From: Sandaracinaceae bacterium
GTDB taxonomy: Bacteria > Myxococcota_A > Polyangia > Polyangiales > Houyiibacteriaceae
Assembly (NCBI GenBank): GCA_020633055.1
Contig: JACKEJ010000006.1
Span: 186,001 to 250,000 of the forward strand
Length of the DNA stretch: 64,000 bases
Direction: 5' to 3'
Below the pieces are notes generated by a model that was not told the origin of the DNA, searched no databases, and saw only the letters and a list, made by a program, of their open reading frames with translations. Position numbers and translations under genes: made by a program. Below, in pieces: positions 37,371 to 46,389 of this stretch (its first letter is position 1; every line of letters starts with the position of its first letter).

Positions 37371-38387
37371 TTACTCCTTGTGGACGATGCGCGCCATGAG
37401 CGACGCGAGGGCGGCCTCGGGGCCGAGGGTCCCGCCCACCAGGCCCGCGATGGCCGCGAGGATGGGCGCTTGGACGTTGGTGAGTTCGGCGAAGCGTGCC
37501 ATGCGCGGCGCGAGGCGCACGCCCTCGACGTGCACGCCGAGCTGCTCGAGCGCGGTCGAGACCGAGGTGCCCCGAGCGAGCTGCTGCCCAAGCAAGAGCT
37601 CGGCGCGCCCGTCTCCCGCGACGCAGGCGACCAGGTCGCCGAAGCCCGCGAGCCCCGCGAAGGTGTGCGTGGAGGCGCCCATTTTCACGCCGAGGCGCGT
37701 GGCCTCGGACATGCCGCGCGTGCACAACACCGCCAGCGCACCGGGGCCTACGTCGAGCCCCTGCGCGATGCCGACGGCAATGGCGAGCACCCCCACCGAC
37801 GCGCTGGCCAGCTCCACGCCGAGCAGGTCGGGGGTGTCGTACAGGCGCATGCTGGGGCCGCCGAGGGCCGCGCGCACGGCCGCGGCGACCTCGGGGAAGG
37901 GCGTGCCGATGACGGCGCCGCCGGGGATGGTGGTGGCGAGCGACTCGGGGACCAGCGGCCCCGCCAGCGCGCCCACGCGGCGGCAGGCGGTCAGCGCGCG
38001 CAGGCGCTCGCTGAGGGTGACCAGCGCGGGCGCTTCCAGCCCGTCGTCGAGCGCGGCCAGGCCGCGGCTGACGTGTACGAGCATGTGGCGGCCATCGAGG
38101 TGCGCGTCGAGGCGTGTGGCCAGGTCGTCCACGATGGGGCTGGGAACCGCCAAGAACAGCAGCGACGCGTCGCGCAGCGCGGCCAGGTCGGACGTGCTGT
38201 GCACGACACCTCCGCCAGCCGGCGTCTCGATGGGGTTGGCGGCGCGGGAGTAGTGCAGCACGGTGCCCGCCGAGCGCGCCACCGCGAGGGCCAAGGAGCG
38301 CCCGAACTCACCGCCGCCCACGACCCCGACGCTGGCCGCTTCGGTACCCGAAGATCCGAGACGACTCGCCTGCGAAGGGGCGCTCAT
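37371..38387 (-). CDS. GpsA-like NAD(P)-dependent glycerol-3-phosphate dehydrogenase, catalytic lysines missing
   Basis: 338 residues. The Rossmann motif VGVVGGGEFGRSLA and the C-terminal domain TRGMSEATRLG ... FAGLAGFGDLV align well with GpsA. However, the two lysines essential in known GpsA are not seen: the TKG motif reads VSRGLA and the LKN motif aligns with SASVGVLA (Lys to Val). The downstream SRN motif is also lost. So the protein may be a pseudoenzyme, a different dehydrogenase, or use other residues. Its start overlaps the stop of the PlsB-like gene by 4 bp, so a role in phospholipid synthesis or its control is the natural inference. Confidence 0.7.
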   Translation of the reverse strand: MSAPSQASRLGSSGTEAASVGVVGGGEFGRSLALAVARSAGTVLHYSRAANPIETPAGGGVVHSTSDLAALRDASLLFLAVPSPIVDDLATRLDAHLDGRHMLVHVSRGLAALDDGLEAPALVTLSERLRALTACRRVGALAGPLVPESLATTIPGGAVIGTPFPEVAAAVRAALGGPSMRLYDTPDLLGVELASASVGVLAIAVGIAQGLDVGPGALAVLCTRGMSEATRLGVKMGASTHTFAGLAGFGDLVACVAGDGRAELLLGQQLARGTSVSTALEQLGVHVEGVRLAPRMARFAELTNVQAPILAAIAGLVGGTLGPEAALASLMARIVHKE

Positions 38388-40099
38388 CGGGACGCTCCGA
38401 GGCGCGAGATCTCGAGGGCGGCGCGTTGGGTGGCGCTGTCCGTGTCCGCCGCGAGCTGCGTCGCGAACGGGACCACGCGGTTCTGGTAGTAGATGAGCAA
38501 CGTGGGATCCTCTGCGCTCACGTACTGACCCACCTCGCGGGCCGCGATGCGCTTGTGGTAGCCGAGCCAGACGCGCAGGGCGCGCGTGATGAGCGCCTCG
38601 GCGTCGGATGTGCGCACCATCTGGCTGACGCGCACCACGCCCCGCTGCTCGAGCTGCACCAAGCCGGCGCGCACCTGCTCGACCTCGCGCTGTAAAAGCG
38701 CGCGCTCGATGGTGATGTCGCCGCGCAGGCGCAGGCGGGAGAAGAGGTCCACCGACGGCGTCTCGCGCACGAAGTGCCGGAACAGCGCGTGGGCCACGAC
38801 GTTGGTGGTCATCAGGACGGTGTCCGACAGGAAGCGCGCCGAGAGCACGTCGCCGAGCTCGCGCGTGTAGGCCTGGTCACGCGCCACGTCCAGCGTGGGC
38901 TCCCCCTGCCGCAGGACGTAGCTGCCGGGGTCGATCACGCGGCCGTTCGGGCTCAGGGAGCGCCCTTCTTCGTCGACCGGGTTGCCGAAGGGGTCGAGCG
39001 GTGCGCCGAAGCGGATCACGCACGCGGCGCGCTGGTCGCGCAGCCGCCGGAAGAAGTCGTACCAGCGCTCGATGCGCGAGAACTCGTCGTCCGTGATGAT
39101 GAAGCGCGCCTGCCCCTCTTCCTTGAGCCAGTCCTCCACCAGCGCCTCGGCCTCGAGCACCAGCGCGTAGTTGATGGTGGTGGGCACGATGTAGACGCGC
39201 CGGTCGATGCCCTGCACCTGGTTGCGCGAGAAGGCCTCCACGGCGGAGCCGAGCAGCCCCAGCTTGAGGCGCTGCTCGATCAGCCCCGAGCGCGAGCGTG
39301 TCCCGCCCGGGAAGAAGAGCGAGTGGTAGCCGCGCTCCACCATCACCGACGCGTAGGCCTTGAGCACGTCCTTGTAGAGGTGCGCACGGACGCGCCGGTC
39401 GACGCGGTACGCGCCCAGGTTGTGCATGCCGAACGCGATGATGGGGTTCGTGAAGAGGTTCTTGCCCGCGCCGTACACCACGGGCGCCAGCCCTTTGCGC
39501 TCCAGCGCTTGGGCCAGCACGATGGAGTCGAGGTTGGACGAGTGCGTGGGCACGTACACGAGCGTGCCGTGCGCCTGGAGGCGCCGCAGGTGCGACACGT
39601 CCCCCTCCACCGTGAGCAGCTCGTCCACCGCGCTGCTGCCGGAGGTGAGGTCTCGCGGAACACGCGAAGGCTGCATGATGGCGCTCAGCAGCTTGGGGCC
39701 CGCCGCCGTCGCCATCTCGAACACGCGCGGGTCGAAGTTGCCCGCCACGTCGCGCGCCATGCGCTCGGCGATGGTGGACAGGATGCGCTGCTTGTCGGCG
39801 TCGCTCATGCGGGCGATGCCGCGGCTGATGCCCTTCCAGAATCCGAGCGACTCGCGCGTCTCCTCGTCGCGCTGCGAGGTGAGCCGGCGCACCTCGTGCA
39901 GCGCCGCGTCGTTGAGCATGAGCTCCACGCTGCGTGGGTCTCTGTCGTGCTTGCCCGCCACGCGCGAGACCACCTCGTGGATGATGTCGTCGCGCTCCCC
40001 GTTGAACCAGTACACTGCGGGGGCGTCGGGCGTGGGCACGTACGGCCGAAGCCGCGGGAGGCGCAGGGGGCGCTCGGAGAAGCGGCGTCGCAGGGCCAT
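38384..40099 (-). CDS. PlsB-like glycerol-3-phosphate 1-O-acyltransferase
   Basis: 571 residues from the ATG at 40099. The acyltransferase block is intact: H186-x4-D191 (THSSNLDSI), then LFFPGGTRSRSG (265-272) for glycerol-3-phosphate binding, though the usual Glu is Gly here, and the hydrophobic RVYIVPTTINYALV. It is shorter than E. coli PlsB (~800). It acylates the sn-1 position at the inner membrane, the first step of phospholipid synthesis. It is upstream of the GpsA-like gene with a 4-bp overlap. A longer frame up to 40255 would overlap the glutamine synthetase gene. Confidence 0.88.
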   Translation of the reverse strand: MALRRRFSERPLRLPRLRPYVPTPDAPAVYWFNGERDDIIHEVVSRVAGKHDRDPRSVELMLNDAALHEVRRLTSQRDEETRESLGFWKGISRGIARMSDADKQRILSTIAERMARDVAGNFDPRVFEMATAAGPKLLSAIMQPSRVPRDLTSGSSAVDELLTVEGDVSHLRRLQAHGTLVYVPTHSSNLDSIVLAQALERKGLAPVVYGAGKNLFTNPIIAFGMHNLGAYRVDRRVRAHLYKDVLKAYASVMVERGYHSLFFPGGTRSRSGLIEQRLKLGLLGSAVEAFSRNQVQGIDRRVYIVPTTINYALVLEAEALVEDWLKEEGQARFIITDDEFSRIERWYDFFRRLRDQRAACVIRFGAPLDPFGNPVDEEGRSLSPNGRVIDPGSYVLRQGEPTLDVARDQAYTRELGDVLSARFLSDTVLMTTNVVAHALFRHFVRETPSVDLFSRLRLRGDITIERALLQREVEQVRAGLVQLEQRGVVRVSQMVRTSDAEALITRALRVWLGYHKRIAAREVGQYVSAEDPTLLIYYQNRVVPFATQLAADTDSATQRAALEISRLGASR

Positions 40100-40100
40100 G

Positions 40101-41462
40101 TCAGACGGCCTCGAAGTAGCGGCGCAGCTCCCACGTGCTGACCGCCTTGCGGTACTCGCGCGCTTCCCAGTCGCGCGTGCGCACGTAGTGGTCGACGAAG
40201 CCCTCGCCGAGGATCTGCTTGGCGGCGTCGCTCCCGCGCAGCGCGTCCACGGCATGCTCCAGTGTGGGCGGCACGGGCCTGCCCTGCGTGCTGGCGTCGC
40301 CGTGCGTCTCGGGGGGCAGCTCGAGGCCCTGCTCGATGCCGTAGAGGCCGGCGCCCAGCGAGGCGGCCATCGCGATGTACGGGTTGATGTCGGCCCCCGT
40401 CTGGCGAAGCTCGAGGCGCGTCGCGGACGCGCTGCCGCCGCTGCCCGTACCTCCGACGACGCGCACCATGCTGGTGCGGTTCTCCGCGCCCCAGCTGGCG
40501 GTGATGGGCGCCCACACGCCGGGCACGTAGCGCTTGTAGCTGTTCACGAAGGGCGCGTAGAGCGCGGTCATCTCGGGCCCGGTCGCCAGCATGCCCGCGA
40601 GGTACTGGCGGGCGAGGGGGCTGAGGCCGTGTTCTGCCTTTGCGTCACCGAAGAGGTTGGTGCTGCTCGTGGAGTCCCACAGCGACTGGTGCAGGTGCCC
40701 GCTCGACCCGGGCAGCGCCGCGTTCCACTTGGCCATGAAGGTGACCATCAGGCCGTGCCGCGCGGCGATGAGCTTGAGCGTGGTCTTGAACAGCGCGGCC
40801 TTGTCCGCGGCAGCCAGCGCGTCGTCGTAGGGGATACACGCCTCCCACACGCCCGGGCCCGTCTCCGTGTGCAGGCCCTCGAGGGGGATGTCGTACGCGC
40901 TCAGCGTGTCCAGCACGTCGTGCACGAACTCCGCGTGCTGCCCGGCGCGCACCAGCGAGTAGCCGAACATGCCCGGGCTTAGCGCCTCGAGCCCGGCGTA
41001 GCCCTTCTGCTCGAGCGTCTGCGGCGTCTCCTTGAAGACCCAGAACTCGAACTCGGCGCCGAATTTGGGGTGCAGGCCCCGGGCCTCGGCGCGCGCGATG
41101 GTGCGCTTCAGCAGCGAGCGCGGGCAGGCCGGGTGGGGCTTGCCGTCCTGCGTGTGGAAGTCCACCAGGAAGTGCGCCGTGTCGGGCTCGTAGGGCAGCA
41201 CACGCAGCGTGCTCGTGTCGACGCGGGCGAGGGCGTCGGGGTAGCCGCTGTGCCAGCCCGTGACCGTCGCGTTGTCGTAGAGCGCGTCCGTGATGTCCCA
41301 GCCGAAGATGACGTCGCAGAAGCCGAAGCCCTTGCCCGCCGCTCCGGGCAGCTTGTCGACGTGCATGAACTTGCCGCGCAGGAGGCCGTCGACGTCGAAG
41401 CCGCCGACCTTGACCTTGCGCAGGCCGCGCTGGGCGAGTGTCTCGAGGAGGTCTGCCGTCAC
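40101..41462 (-). CDS. Glutamine synthetase family protein
   Basis: 453 residues. The catalytic barrel motifs are present: GAEFEFWVFKET (metal-binding Glu), TGPGVWEA, SGHLHQSLWD (His), GAENRTSMVRV and RLELRQTGADINPYIAMAA with the glutamate-binding Glu/Arg. Length and details fit the GlnT/PuuA branch (gamma-glutamyl-polyamine or other gamma-glutamyl amide synthetases) as well as true GS; the two cannot be separated by eye. The stop is 1 bp before the PlsB-like start, so it may be part of the same transcript. Confidence 0.85.
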   Translation of the reverse strand: MTADLLETLAQRGLRKVKVGGFDVDGLLRGKFMHVDKLPGAAGKGFGFCDVIFGWDITDALYDNATVTGWHSGYPDALARVDTSTLRVLPYEPDTAHFLVDFHTQDGKPHPACPRSLLKRTIARAEARGLHPKFGAEFEFWVFKETPQTLEQKGYAGLEALSPGMFGYSLVRAGQHAEFVHDVLDTLSAYDIPLEGLHTETGPGVWEACIPYDDALAAADKAALFKTTLKLIAARHGLMVTFMAKWNAALPGSSGHLHQSLWDSTSSTNLFGDAKAEHGLSPLARQYLAGMLATGPEMTALYAPFVNSYKRYVPGVWAPITASWGAENRTSMVRVVGGTGSGGSASATRLELRQTGADINPYIAMAASLGAGLYGIEQGLELPPETHGDASTQGRPVPPTLEHAVDALRGSDAAKQILGEGFVDHYVRTRDWEAREYRKAVSTWELRRYFEAV

Positions 41463-41567
41463 GGCCGCGAGGGTAGCACCACGCCCGCGGGCGGCGGGAA
41501 GCGTTTTCCCACCGCGCGCAGGGGCGGAACACGCCGTGTTCCGGCGTCTCCGTGTGTCAGCGACGCG

Positions 41568-42368
41568 TCAGCTGCGCGACGTGCCTGCGGCCAGTGAAGA
41601 CACCAGCGCCGAGACCGCGGTGACCGCGTCGTCGGGTGTCGCGGCGGAGGCGATGGCGCGCACCACCGCGCTGCCTACCACGACGCCCGGGACGTGCTTG
41701 GCCACGCCCCGCACGTCGTCGGCGGTGCTCACGCCGAAGCCCAGCGCGAGCGGGCGTCCGACGCGGGCCGACAGCTCGGCGGCGCGCTTCGAGGCGGCGT
41801 CGAGATCGAGGCCCACCGCGCCAGTCACGCCCGTCATGGACACGTAGTAGATGAAGCTGGTGGCCGTCTGGGCCGCGAGCTGCACGCGCGCCTCGTGGCT
41901 GGTGGGCGCGATGAGCGGGACGATGTCGAGCCCGCGCGCGACCGCGGCGTCACGCAGCGTCCCGGCCTCCTCGGGCGGGAGGTCCACCACTAGGAAACCA
42001 TCGGCCCCAGCGTCGGCCGCGTCGTTCGCGAGCTTCACCTCGCCGTACGAGAGCACCGGGTTGTAGTAGCCGAACAGCAGCACGGGGACGTCATGCGTCT
42101 TGCGCACCGTCGCGACCACGTCGAGCGCGCCACGCATGGTGGTGCCCCCGGCGAGGGCGCGCTCGCTGGCCTTCTGAATGGCGGCGCCGTCCGCGGTGGG
42201 GTCGCTGAACGGCATGCCCAGCTCGATGATGTCCGCGCCGGCGTCGGCCGCGGCGCACACCAGCCGCGCCGTGGTGGCCAGGTCGGGGTCGCCCGCGCAG
42301 AGGTAGATGATGAGGGCGGCGCGCTGCTCTCGCTCGGCGCGCTCGAAGGCTTCTTGGATGCGTCCCAT
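41568..42368 (-). CDS. trpA: Tryptophan synthase alpha chain
   Basis: 266 residues, the standard TIM barrel. The catalytic Glu49 (ADIIELGMPFSDP) and Asp60 fall at the textbook positions. It cleaves indole-3-glycerol phosphate to indole and glyceraldehyde-3-phosphate and passes indole to TrpB. Preferred start: the ATG at 42368, 20 bp after the trpB stop. Confidence 0.95.
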   Translation of the reverse strand: MGRIQEAFERAEREQRAALIIYLCAGDPDLATTARLVCAAADAGADIIELGMPFSDPTADGAAIQKASERALAGGTTMRGALDVVATVRKTHDVPVLLFGYYNPVLSYGEVKLANDAADAGADGFLVVDLPPEEAGTLRDAAVARGLDIVPLIAPTSHEARVQLAAQTATSFIYYVSMTGVTGAVGLDLDAASKRAAELSARVGRPLALGFGVSTADDVRGVAKHVPGVVVGSAVVRAIASAATPDDAVTAVSALVSSLAAGTSRS

Positions 42369-42388
42369 GGCTTGCTCGGGCTCGTTCT

Positions 42389-43603
42389 TCAGTGAGTGGT
42401 GGGCGCGCCCTGGCTGCGGAGGGCCAGCTGCTCTTGCACGTTGTCGAGGTCCTTGTCGCCTCGCCCGGAGAGGTTCAGCACCACCGTCGCACCCTCGGGC
42501 ACGCCCTGCTCGGTGCGCACCATGGGCAGGTAGGCCAGCGCGTGGCTGGACTCGAGCGCGGGGATGATGCCCTCGGTGCGGCACAGCTGCTGGAACGCGG
42601 CTAGCGCCTGGTCGTCGGTGATGGCGCCGTAGCGCGCGCGGCCGGTGTCCTTCAGGTAGCTGAGCTCGGGGCCCACGCCGGGGTAGTCGAGCCCAGCGCT
42701 GACCGAGTGCGCCTCGATGACCTGCCCCGCGTCGTCCTGCAGCAGGTAGCTCTTGGCCCCGTGCAGCACGCCCACGCGCCCTGCGTTGAGCGGCGCGGCA
42801 TGCCGCGGCGTGTCCAGCCCGTCGCCGGCGGCCTCCACGCCGATGAGCTTCACGTCGGCGTCGTCGATGAAGCCCGCGAAGAGGCCAATGGCGTTGCTCC
42901 CGCCGCCCACGCACGCGATCACCGCGGCCGGCAGCGCGCCGGTCTGCTCCAGGATCTGCTCGCGTGCCTCGCGCCCGATGACCGACTGGAAGTCGCGCAC
43001 GATGGTCGGGTAGGGCGCCGGCCCCGCGGCCGAGCCCACGCAGTAGTAGGTGTTCGCGACGTTGGTGACCCAGTCACGCAGGGCCTCGTTCATGGCGTCC
43101 TTGAGCGTCGCCGAGCCCGAGTGCACCGGGAACACCTCGGCCCCCAGCAGCTCCATGCGCTTCACGTTGGGCGCCTGACGCCGCACGTCCTCGGCGCCCA
43201 TGAACACCACGCAAGGCAAGCCCATGAGCGCGCAGGCTGTGGCTGTCGCCACGCCGTGCTGCCCGGCACCCGTCTCCGCGATGATGCGCGTCTTGCCCAT
43301 GCGCTTGGCGAGCAGCACCTGCCCGAGCGTGTTGTTCACCTTGTGCGCGCCGGTGTGGCACAGGTCTTCGCGCTTGAGCCACACGTCGAGCCCCACCTCC
43401 GCGCTCAGGCGCTTGGCCTGGTAGAGCGGCGTCTTGCGCCCGACGTAGTGCGTGAGCAGCGCGTCGAGCTCGGCCTGGAAGGAGGGGTCCTTCCCGATGG
43501 TGGCGTAGGCCTGGGAGAGCTCTTCGAGGGCCGGCATGAGCGTCTCGGCGACGAAGCGCCCGCCGTACGGCCCGAAGTATCCCGGTGAGGAGGTGGTGGA
43601 CAT
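42389..43603 (-). CDS. trpB: Tryptophan synthase beta chain
   Basis: 404 residues. The PLP lysine is in GAHKVNNTLGQ (K88), the glycine-rich phosphate loop in GGGSNAIG, and the start region has the family's PGYFGPYGGRFVAETL. It joins indole with serine to make tryptophan. A frame open further upstream to 44521 is non-coding by composition. trpF lies 5.6 kb away on the same strand; the other trp genes are not in the window, so the pathway genes are scattered. Confidence 0.95.
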   Translation of the reverse strand: MSTTSSPGYFGPYGGRFVAETLMPALEELSQAYATIGKDPSFQAELDALLTHYVGRKTPLYQAKRLSAEVGLDVWLKREDLCHTGAHKVNNTLGQVLLAKRMGKTRIIAETGAGQHGVATATACALMGLPCVVFMGAEDVRRQAPNVKRMELLGAEVFPVHSGSATLKDAMNEALRDWVTNVANTYYCVGSAAGPAPYPTIVRDFQSVIGREAREQILEQTGALPAAVIACVGGGSNAIGLFAGFIDDADVKLIGVEAAGDGLDTPRHAAPLNAGRVGVLHGAKSYLLQDDAGQVIEAHSVSAGLDYPGVGPELSYLKDTGRARYGAITDDQALAAFQQLCRTEGIIPALESSHALAYLPMVRTEQGVPEGATVVLNLSGRGDKDLDNVQEQLALRSQGAPTTH

Positions 43604-43774
43604 CGCTGGAGAGGTAGCGCGCTTCGGACGGCATGGAAAGCGGCGCGTGCCTGCTTCGTGGTGTCGGCGGCGCGGGCGTCCCCAGGGTGCGATGGATCCG
43701 TTCCCGCTCGTGTCCGCGCCGGAGTGAGGGTACAGTCGGGGCGCTGCGCGAGGGTCACGCCATGGGAGACCGAG

Positions 43775-44095
43775 ATGTCCGACGAAGAACGAGCTGAGAT
43801 TCGTGCCCGCTTGATGGCGGCACGGTCCTTTCACCCGGGGCCGTGGCGGGTCATCGGGGGCACGCTGGTGGACGGAGAAGGCCTGCCTGTGGACTTCGAC
43901 ATCCCTGCCATGCGGGAGTTCTTCCGACACTTGCTCGCGGACTTGCAGACGCTCACGGCGGACGCGCGGCGGCGCAGCCAGACGCAGGATCTCCGGCCAA
44001 GCAGCCCGGGGCTGCGGATGCCGTCGTCGCCGCCGTCTTCGGACGAGCACGTGGTGGTGAGCGAGAGCGTGTTTCCGAGGAAGCCGACGCGCTGA
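43775..44095 (+). CDS. Small hypothetical protein whose C-terminus comes from a repeat
   Basis: 106 residues from the ATG at 43775 (GGAGA upstream). The first ~60 residues look like a small folded domain (HPGPWRVIGGTLVDGEGLP, AMREFFRHLLADLQTLT) followed by a low-complexity basic/Ser/Pro tail. The last 12 residues (SESVFPRKPTR) are encoded by the 35-bp repeat that recurs at 47188-47222. No family recognised. Whether the gene is functional is unsure, but codon use in its first part is coding-like. Confidence 0.55.
   Translation: MSDEERAEIRARLMAARSFHPGPWRVIGGTLVDGEGLPVDFDIPAMREFFRHLLADLQTLTADARRRSQTQDLRPSSPGLRMPSSPPSSDEHVVVSESVFPRKPTR
44057..44091. repeat. 35-bp repeat, copy 1
   Basis: Begins GTGAGCGAGAGCGTGTTTCC and differs at one base from the copy at 47188-47222. 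Around the core is a near-palindrome TTCCGAGGAA. It lies inside the 3' end of the gene at 43775-44095. Confidence 0.85.
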
Positions 44096-44115
44096 GGGGC
44101 GGGTCACGGTGCCGG

Positions 44116-44262
44116 TTTGCACCCTCATGGGACCACCCCCGGGGCTGGATTTGCAGCCCCATGGGACCACCTGATTTGCAGCCTCATGGGACCACCCGAG
44201 GGGGATGCGCCTGTGTTTTGCAGGAGCATGGACCACCCGATTTGCAGCCTGAAGGGACCACC
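44116..44262 (+). repeat. Five directly repeated copies of a 22-bp motif
   Basis: Copies of TTTGCAGCCTCATGGGACC-ACC start at 44116, 44150, 44175, 44217 and 44241, with irregular spacing of 24-42 bp. Copy 4 is one base shorter and the most divergent. IS21-family elements carry multiple repeats of about this length at their ends as transposase-binding sites, and an istA fossil starts ~70 bp downstream, so I read these as the left-end repeats of that element. No intact inverted copies were found on the right side. Confidence 0.8.
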
Positions 44263-44334
44263 TGAGGGCTCCTTCGGTTCGGTGACCGAGCCCGGCCCCT
44301 GGGTCGCGCGCGAGCGGGCGTGCGACGACTCCAG

Positions 44335-45717
44335 ATGGCCTATCGGGAGCTGAAGATGATCGAAGTGAAGAGGTGCTGCGCTGTCGAAGCGGGGCATGGC
44401 TGCAGATCGCCCAGACGCGGACCGCGATGCGACGGTACGTGGACGCATGACGCGCGGAGGACCGACGATGCGCGGGTGCAGATGGCAGGAGGTGCAGGGT
44501 CACCGCTGGCGCCAGCGCCACGCGCGTGCCGATGCCCAGAGCGCTCCAGGTGGCTGCCCGGAGGGGCAGCGCGCTGAACTGCGAAGGTGCACGCGCTGCG
44601 TCACGGGTCGACGACTATGCGCGCTTCATGCCGTTGGCTACGACGGCTGGCAGGGAGGGAAGCCGACTCCCGCGTCGACGACACCGCCAGGCGAAGAGCG
44701 CAGGTGATTCGCAAGATGGGGACGATCTGACCACGACACCGGGCGCGCGCTCTGGTGCCTGGTGGTGACGTTGACGTGCAGCCGGATGCGTTCGTCTGGC
44801 TGACGTTCGAGCAGACGACAGCCGAGCGTCTGCAGGTCTCAGAGGTGGAATTTCGGTAGCGTCGTCGCGCGCGTGGTCTCGACAGAAGACGATGGTGATC
44901 GAACGCCGCTCCGAGATTCAACACCGTTCTTGAGATGCGCAGCCCGCGGGTTCGCGGACCCCGCGCGCGGCAGCCCGGACAAGCCGCGCGTCAATCAGTC
45001 CGTTCGTCCGAGAGCTGTCTGACGGGGAGCAGTTCAAGGGCCTCGAGGACACGCGTCGCAGCGCGCTGCAGTGGTGTCGCGACGTCGCCGGTGAGCACGG
45101 GACGACAGGCGGACGTGAGACACTTCGAGCGGAGGCCAAGCTGAAGCCGGCGCCGACGACGACCTTCGACGTTCGCTGACCGAAGAAGGTGCATCCGACC
45201 ATCACTGCGATCTCGAGGCGCTGTACTCAGTGCCGAAACAAGATCGGCCAGACCGTGCGGGAGACCGTCGGTTGGTGCAGCTTTACCCGGTGGCGAGCTG
45301 ATCAGACGGCGCAGCAACGCCTGTCATCGTTCGACGGACCCCAACGACTACCAATCGGCAAGGATGGATACACGCGCAGCCTCGACAACCTCCTCGAACA
45401 GAGTCGCGTCAAGGGCACGTCGGCAGTAATGTCGCGGCTGATCGATAATCGCCCGTGACCCGCATGCGACAGGGCTACCAGCTCTCCGTCTCTGCACCGC
45501 TATGGCCGTGAGCGCGTCGACGCCGCGATGCGCCGCACTTCCGTTCGACGTCCTGACGTGCCACGGTGGCGAAGCTGCTTCAGCGGGCGTTCGAGATGGA
45601 GGCGATGACGCCGCGGTGCTCTCGCGCGTCTCGATCAACACCCGCGGTTCGGCCGGGCGTGATGCCTTCCAGACTCGTCGCGACGGCGCAGAACAGGCCC
45701 GAAGGAGACAGTGGTGA
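44335..45717 (+). pseudogene. istA: IstA transposase fossil (IS21 family), many frameshifts
   Basis: Fragments in alternating frames follow the IstA order. First, YRELKMIEVK, then IAQTRTAMRRYVD (the N-terminal helix-turn-helix). Then the DDE-domain segments DHDTGRALWCLVVTLTCS and VWLTFEQTTAE, and TPFLRCA of the Asp-containing strand. Then RVNQSVRP, EQFKGLEDTRRSALQWCRD, LEALYSVP, IGQTVRETV and the C-terminal DNLLEQSRVKGT, VAKLLQRAFEME. At least eight frame changes or stops interrupt it. The end TGA (45715-45717) overlaps the istB start by 4 bp, as in intact IS21 elements. Assignment is by pattern recognition of the family. Confidence 0.85.
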
Positions 45718-46385
45718 ACGACGACTCGACATGGACCTAGGCCGGCGAAACCGCCTCGGCAGATACCCGTTGCTCAGCGAATCATGTCGCCGAGAAGAGC
45801 AAGATGGCGTTCGAGGTTGCCCTCCTGCTCGCGACGGATCGATCGACGCGACACCGCCACAGCGCGGCGCGCGAAGGACGCGGGCTGAACGGACGCAGAA
45901 TCGAACGCTGACAGAGTCCGCAGGTCTGTTCGACCAGCGCGTCTTGCGCAGGCTCGCTCCGCCATCCCCGAAGACAACGCCGTCATCCCCGCCCCGTCGG
46001 CGTCGGCAGACGTTCCTCGCACCATGGACACGCCGCGTCGATCGTTCCAGGTCGCGATGACCTGCGCCGGACGACCTGCGCGACGACCAAGCAGAGCCGC
46101 TGGACAGCTCGCAGGACGCGCTGATGATGAGCTCGACCGTCGACCTGCTCATATCGACGACTTCGCGCCGAGGCCCATGACACGCGACGAGAGCCGCGAC
46201 GTCTATCAGCTCTGTCGAGCGCAACGGTCGAGTCGCCACGATCATCACCAGCAACCGCGACACGGCGAGTGGATCGCGGCGTTCGACGACGCGTCTGCTC
46301 GCCCAGAGCGCCGTCGACTTCGAAGTTCATCGCGCAGCGCCCAGGCCGCACGACCCGCCGTCGGAAGGTGCGGGAGAATCCGTCT
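45714..46385 (+). pseudogene. istB: IstB helper ATPase fossil (IS21 family), frameshifted
   Basis: A GTG at 45714 starts the frame, which has an internal TAG after ~8 codons. Recognisable parts in order: VAEKSKMAFEVALLLATD, the conserved HSAAREGR; after a frame change ESAGLFDQRVLRRLA; the DSSQDALMMSSTVDLLI stretch; Walker B with IDDFAPRPMTRDESRDVYQ; ATIITSNRDT and EWIAAFDD; and LLAQSAVDF near the end. The Walker A loop is too decayed to see. The helper ATPase would load IstA; this copy cannot be functional. Confidence 0.85.
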
Positions 46386-46389
46386 TCTG

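Larger units (their letters stand above)
44116..46385 (+). mobile_element. Degenerate IS21-family insertion element
   Basis: About 2.3 kb. No frame is convincingly open, but stretches in all three plus-strand frames match, in order, a complete IstA and IstB pair. Five repeats mark the left side. The right end and target duplication cannot be placed; the boundary at ~46385 is where IstB-like sequence ends. Composition is poorer in GC than the flanks, as expected for long decay or transfer from a less GC-rich source. The element is clearly inactive. Confidence 0.85.

Noticed and set aside
44116..44262. CRISPR array
   Set aside because: Repeat spacing varies from 24 to 42 bp between starts with spacers of only 2-20 bp, repeats diverge, and no cas gene is near.
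45580..46263. A 227-codon minus-strand frame in the IS21 fossil
   Set aside because: Ser/Arg-rich with no domain; the plus strand explains the region as istA and istB remnants.
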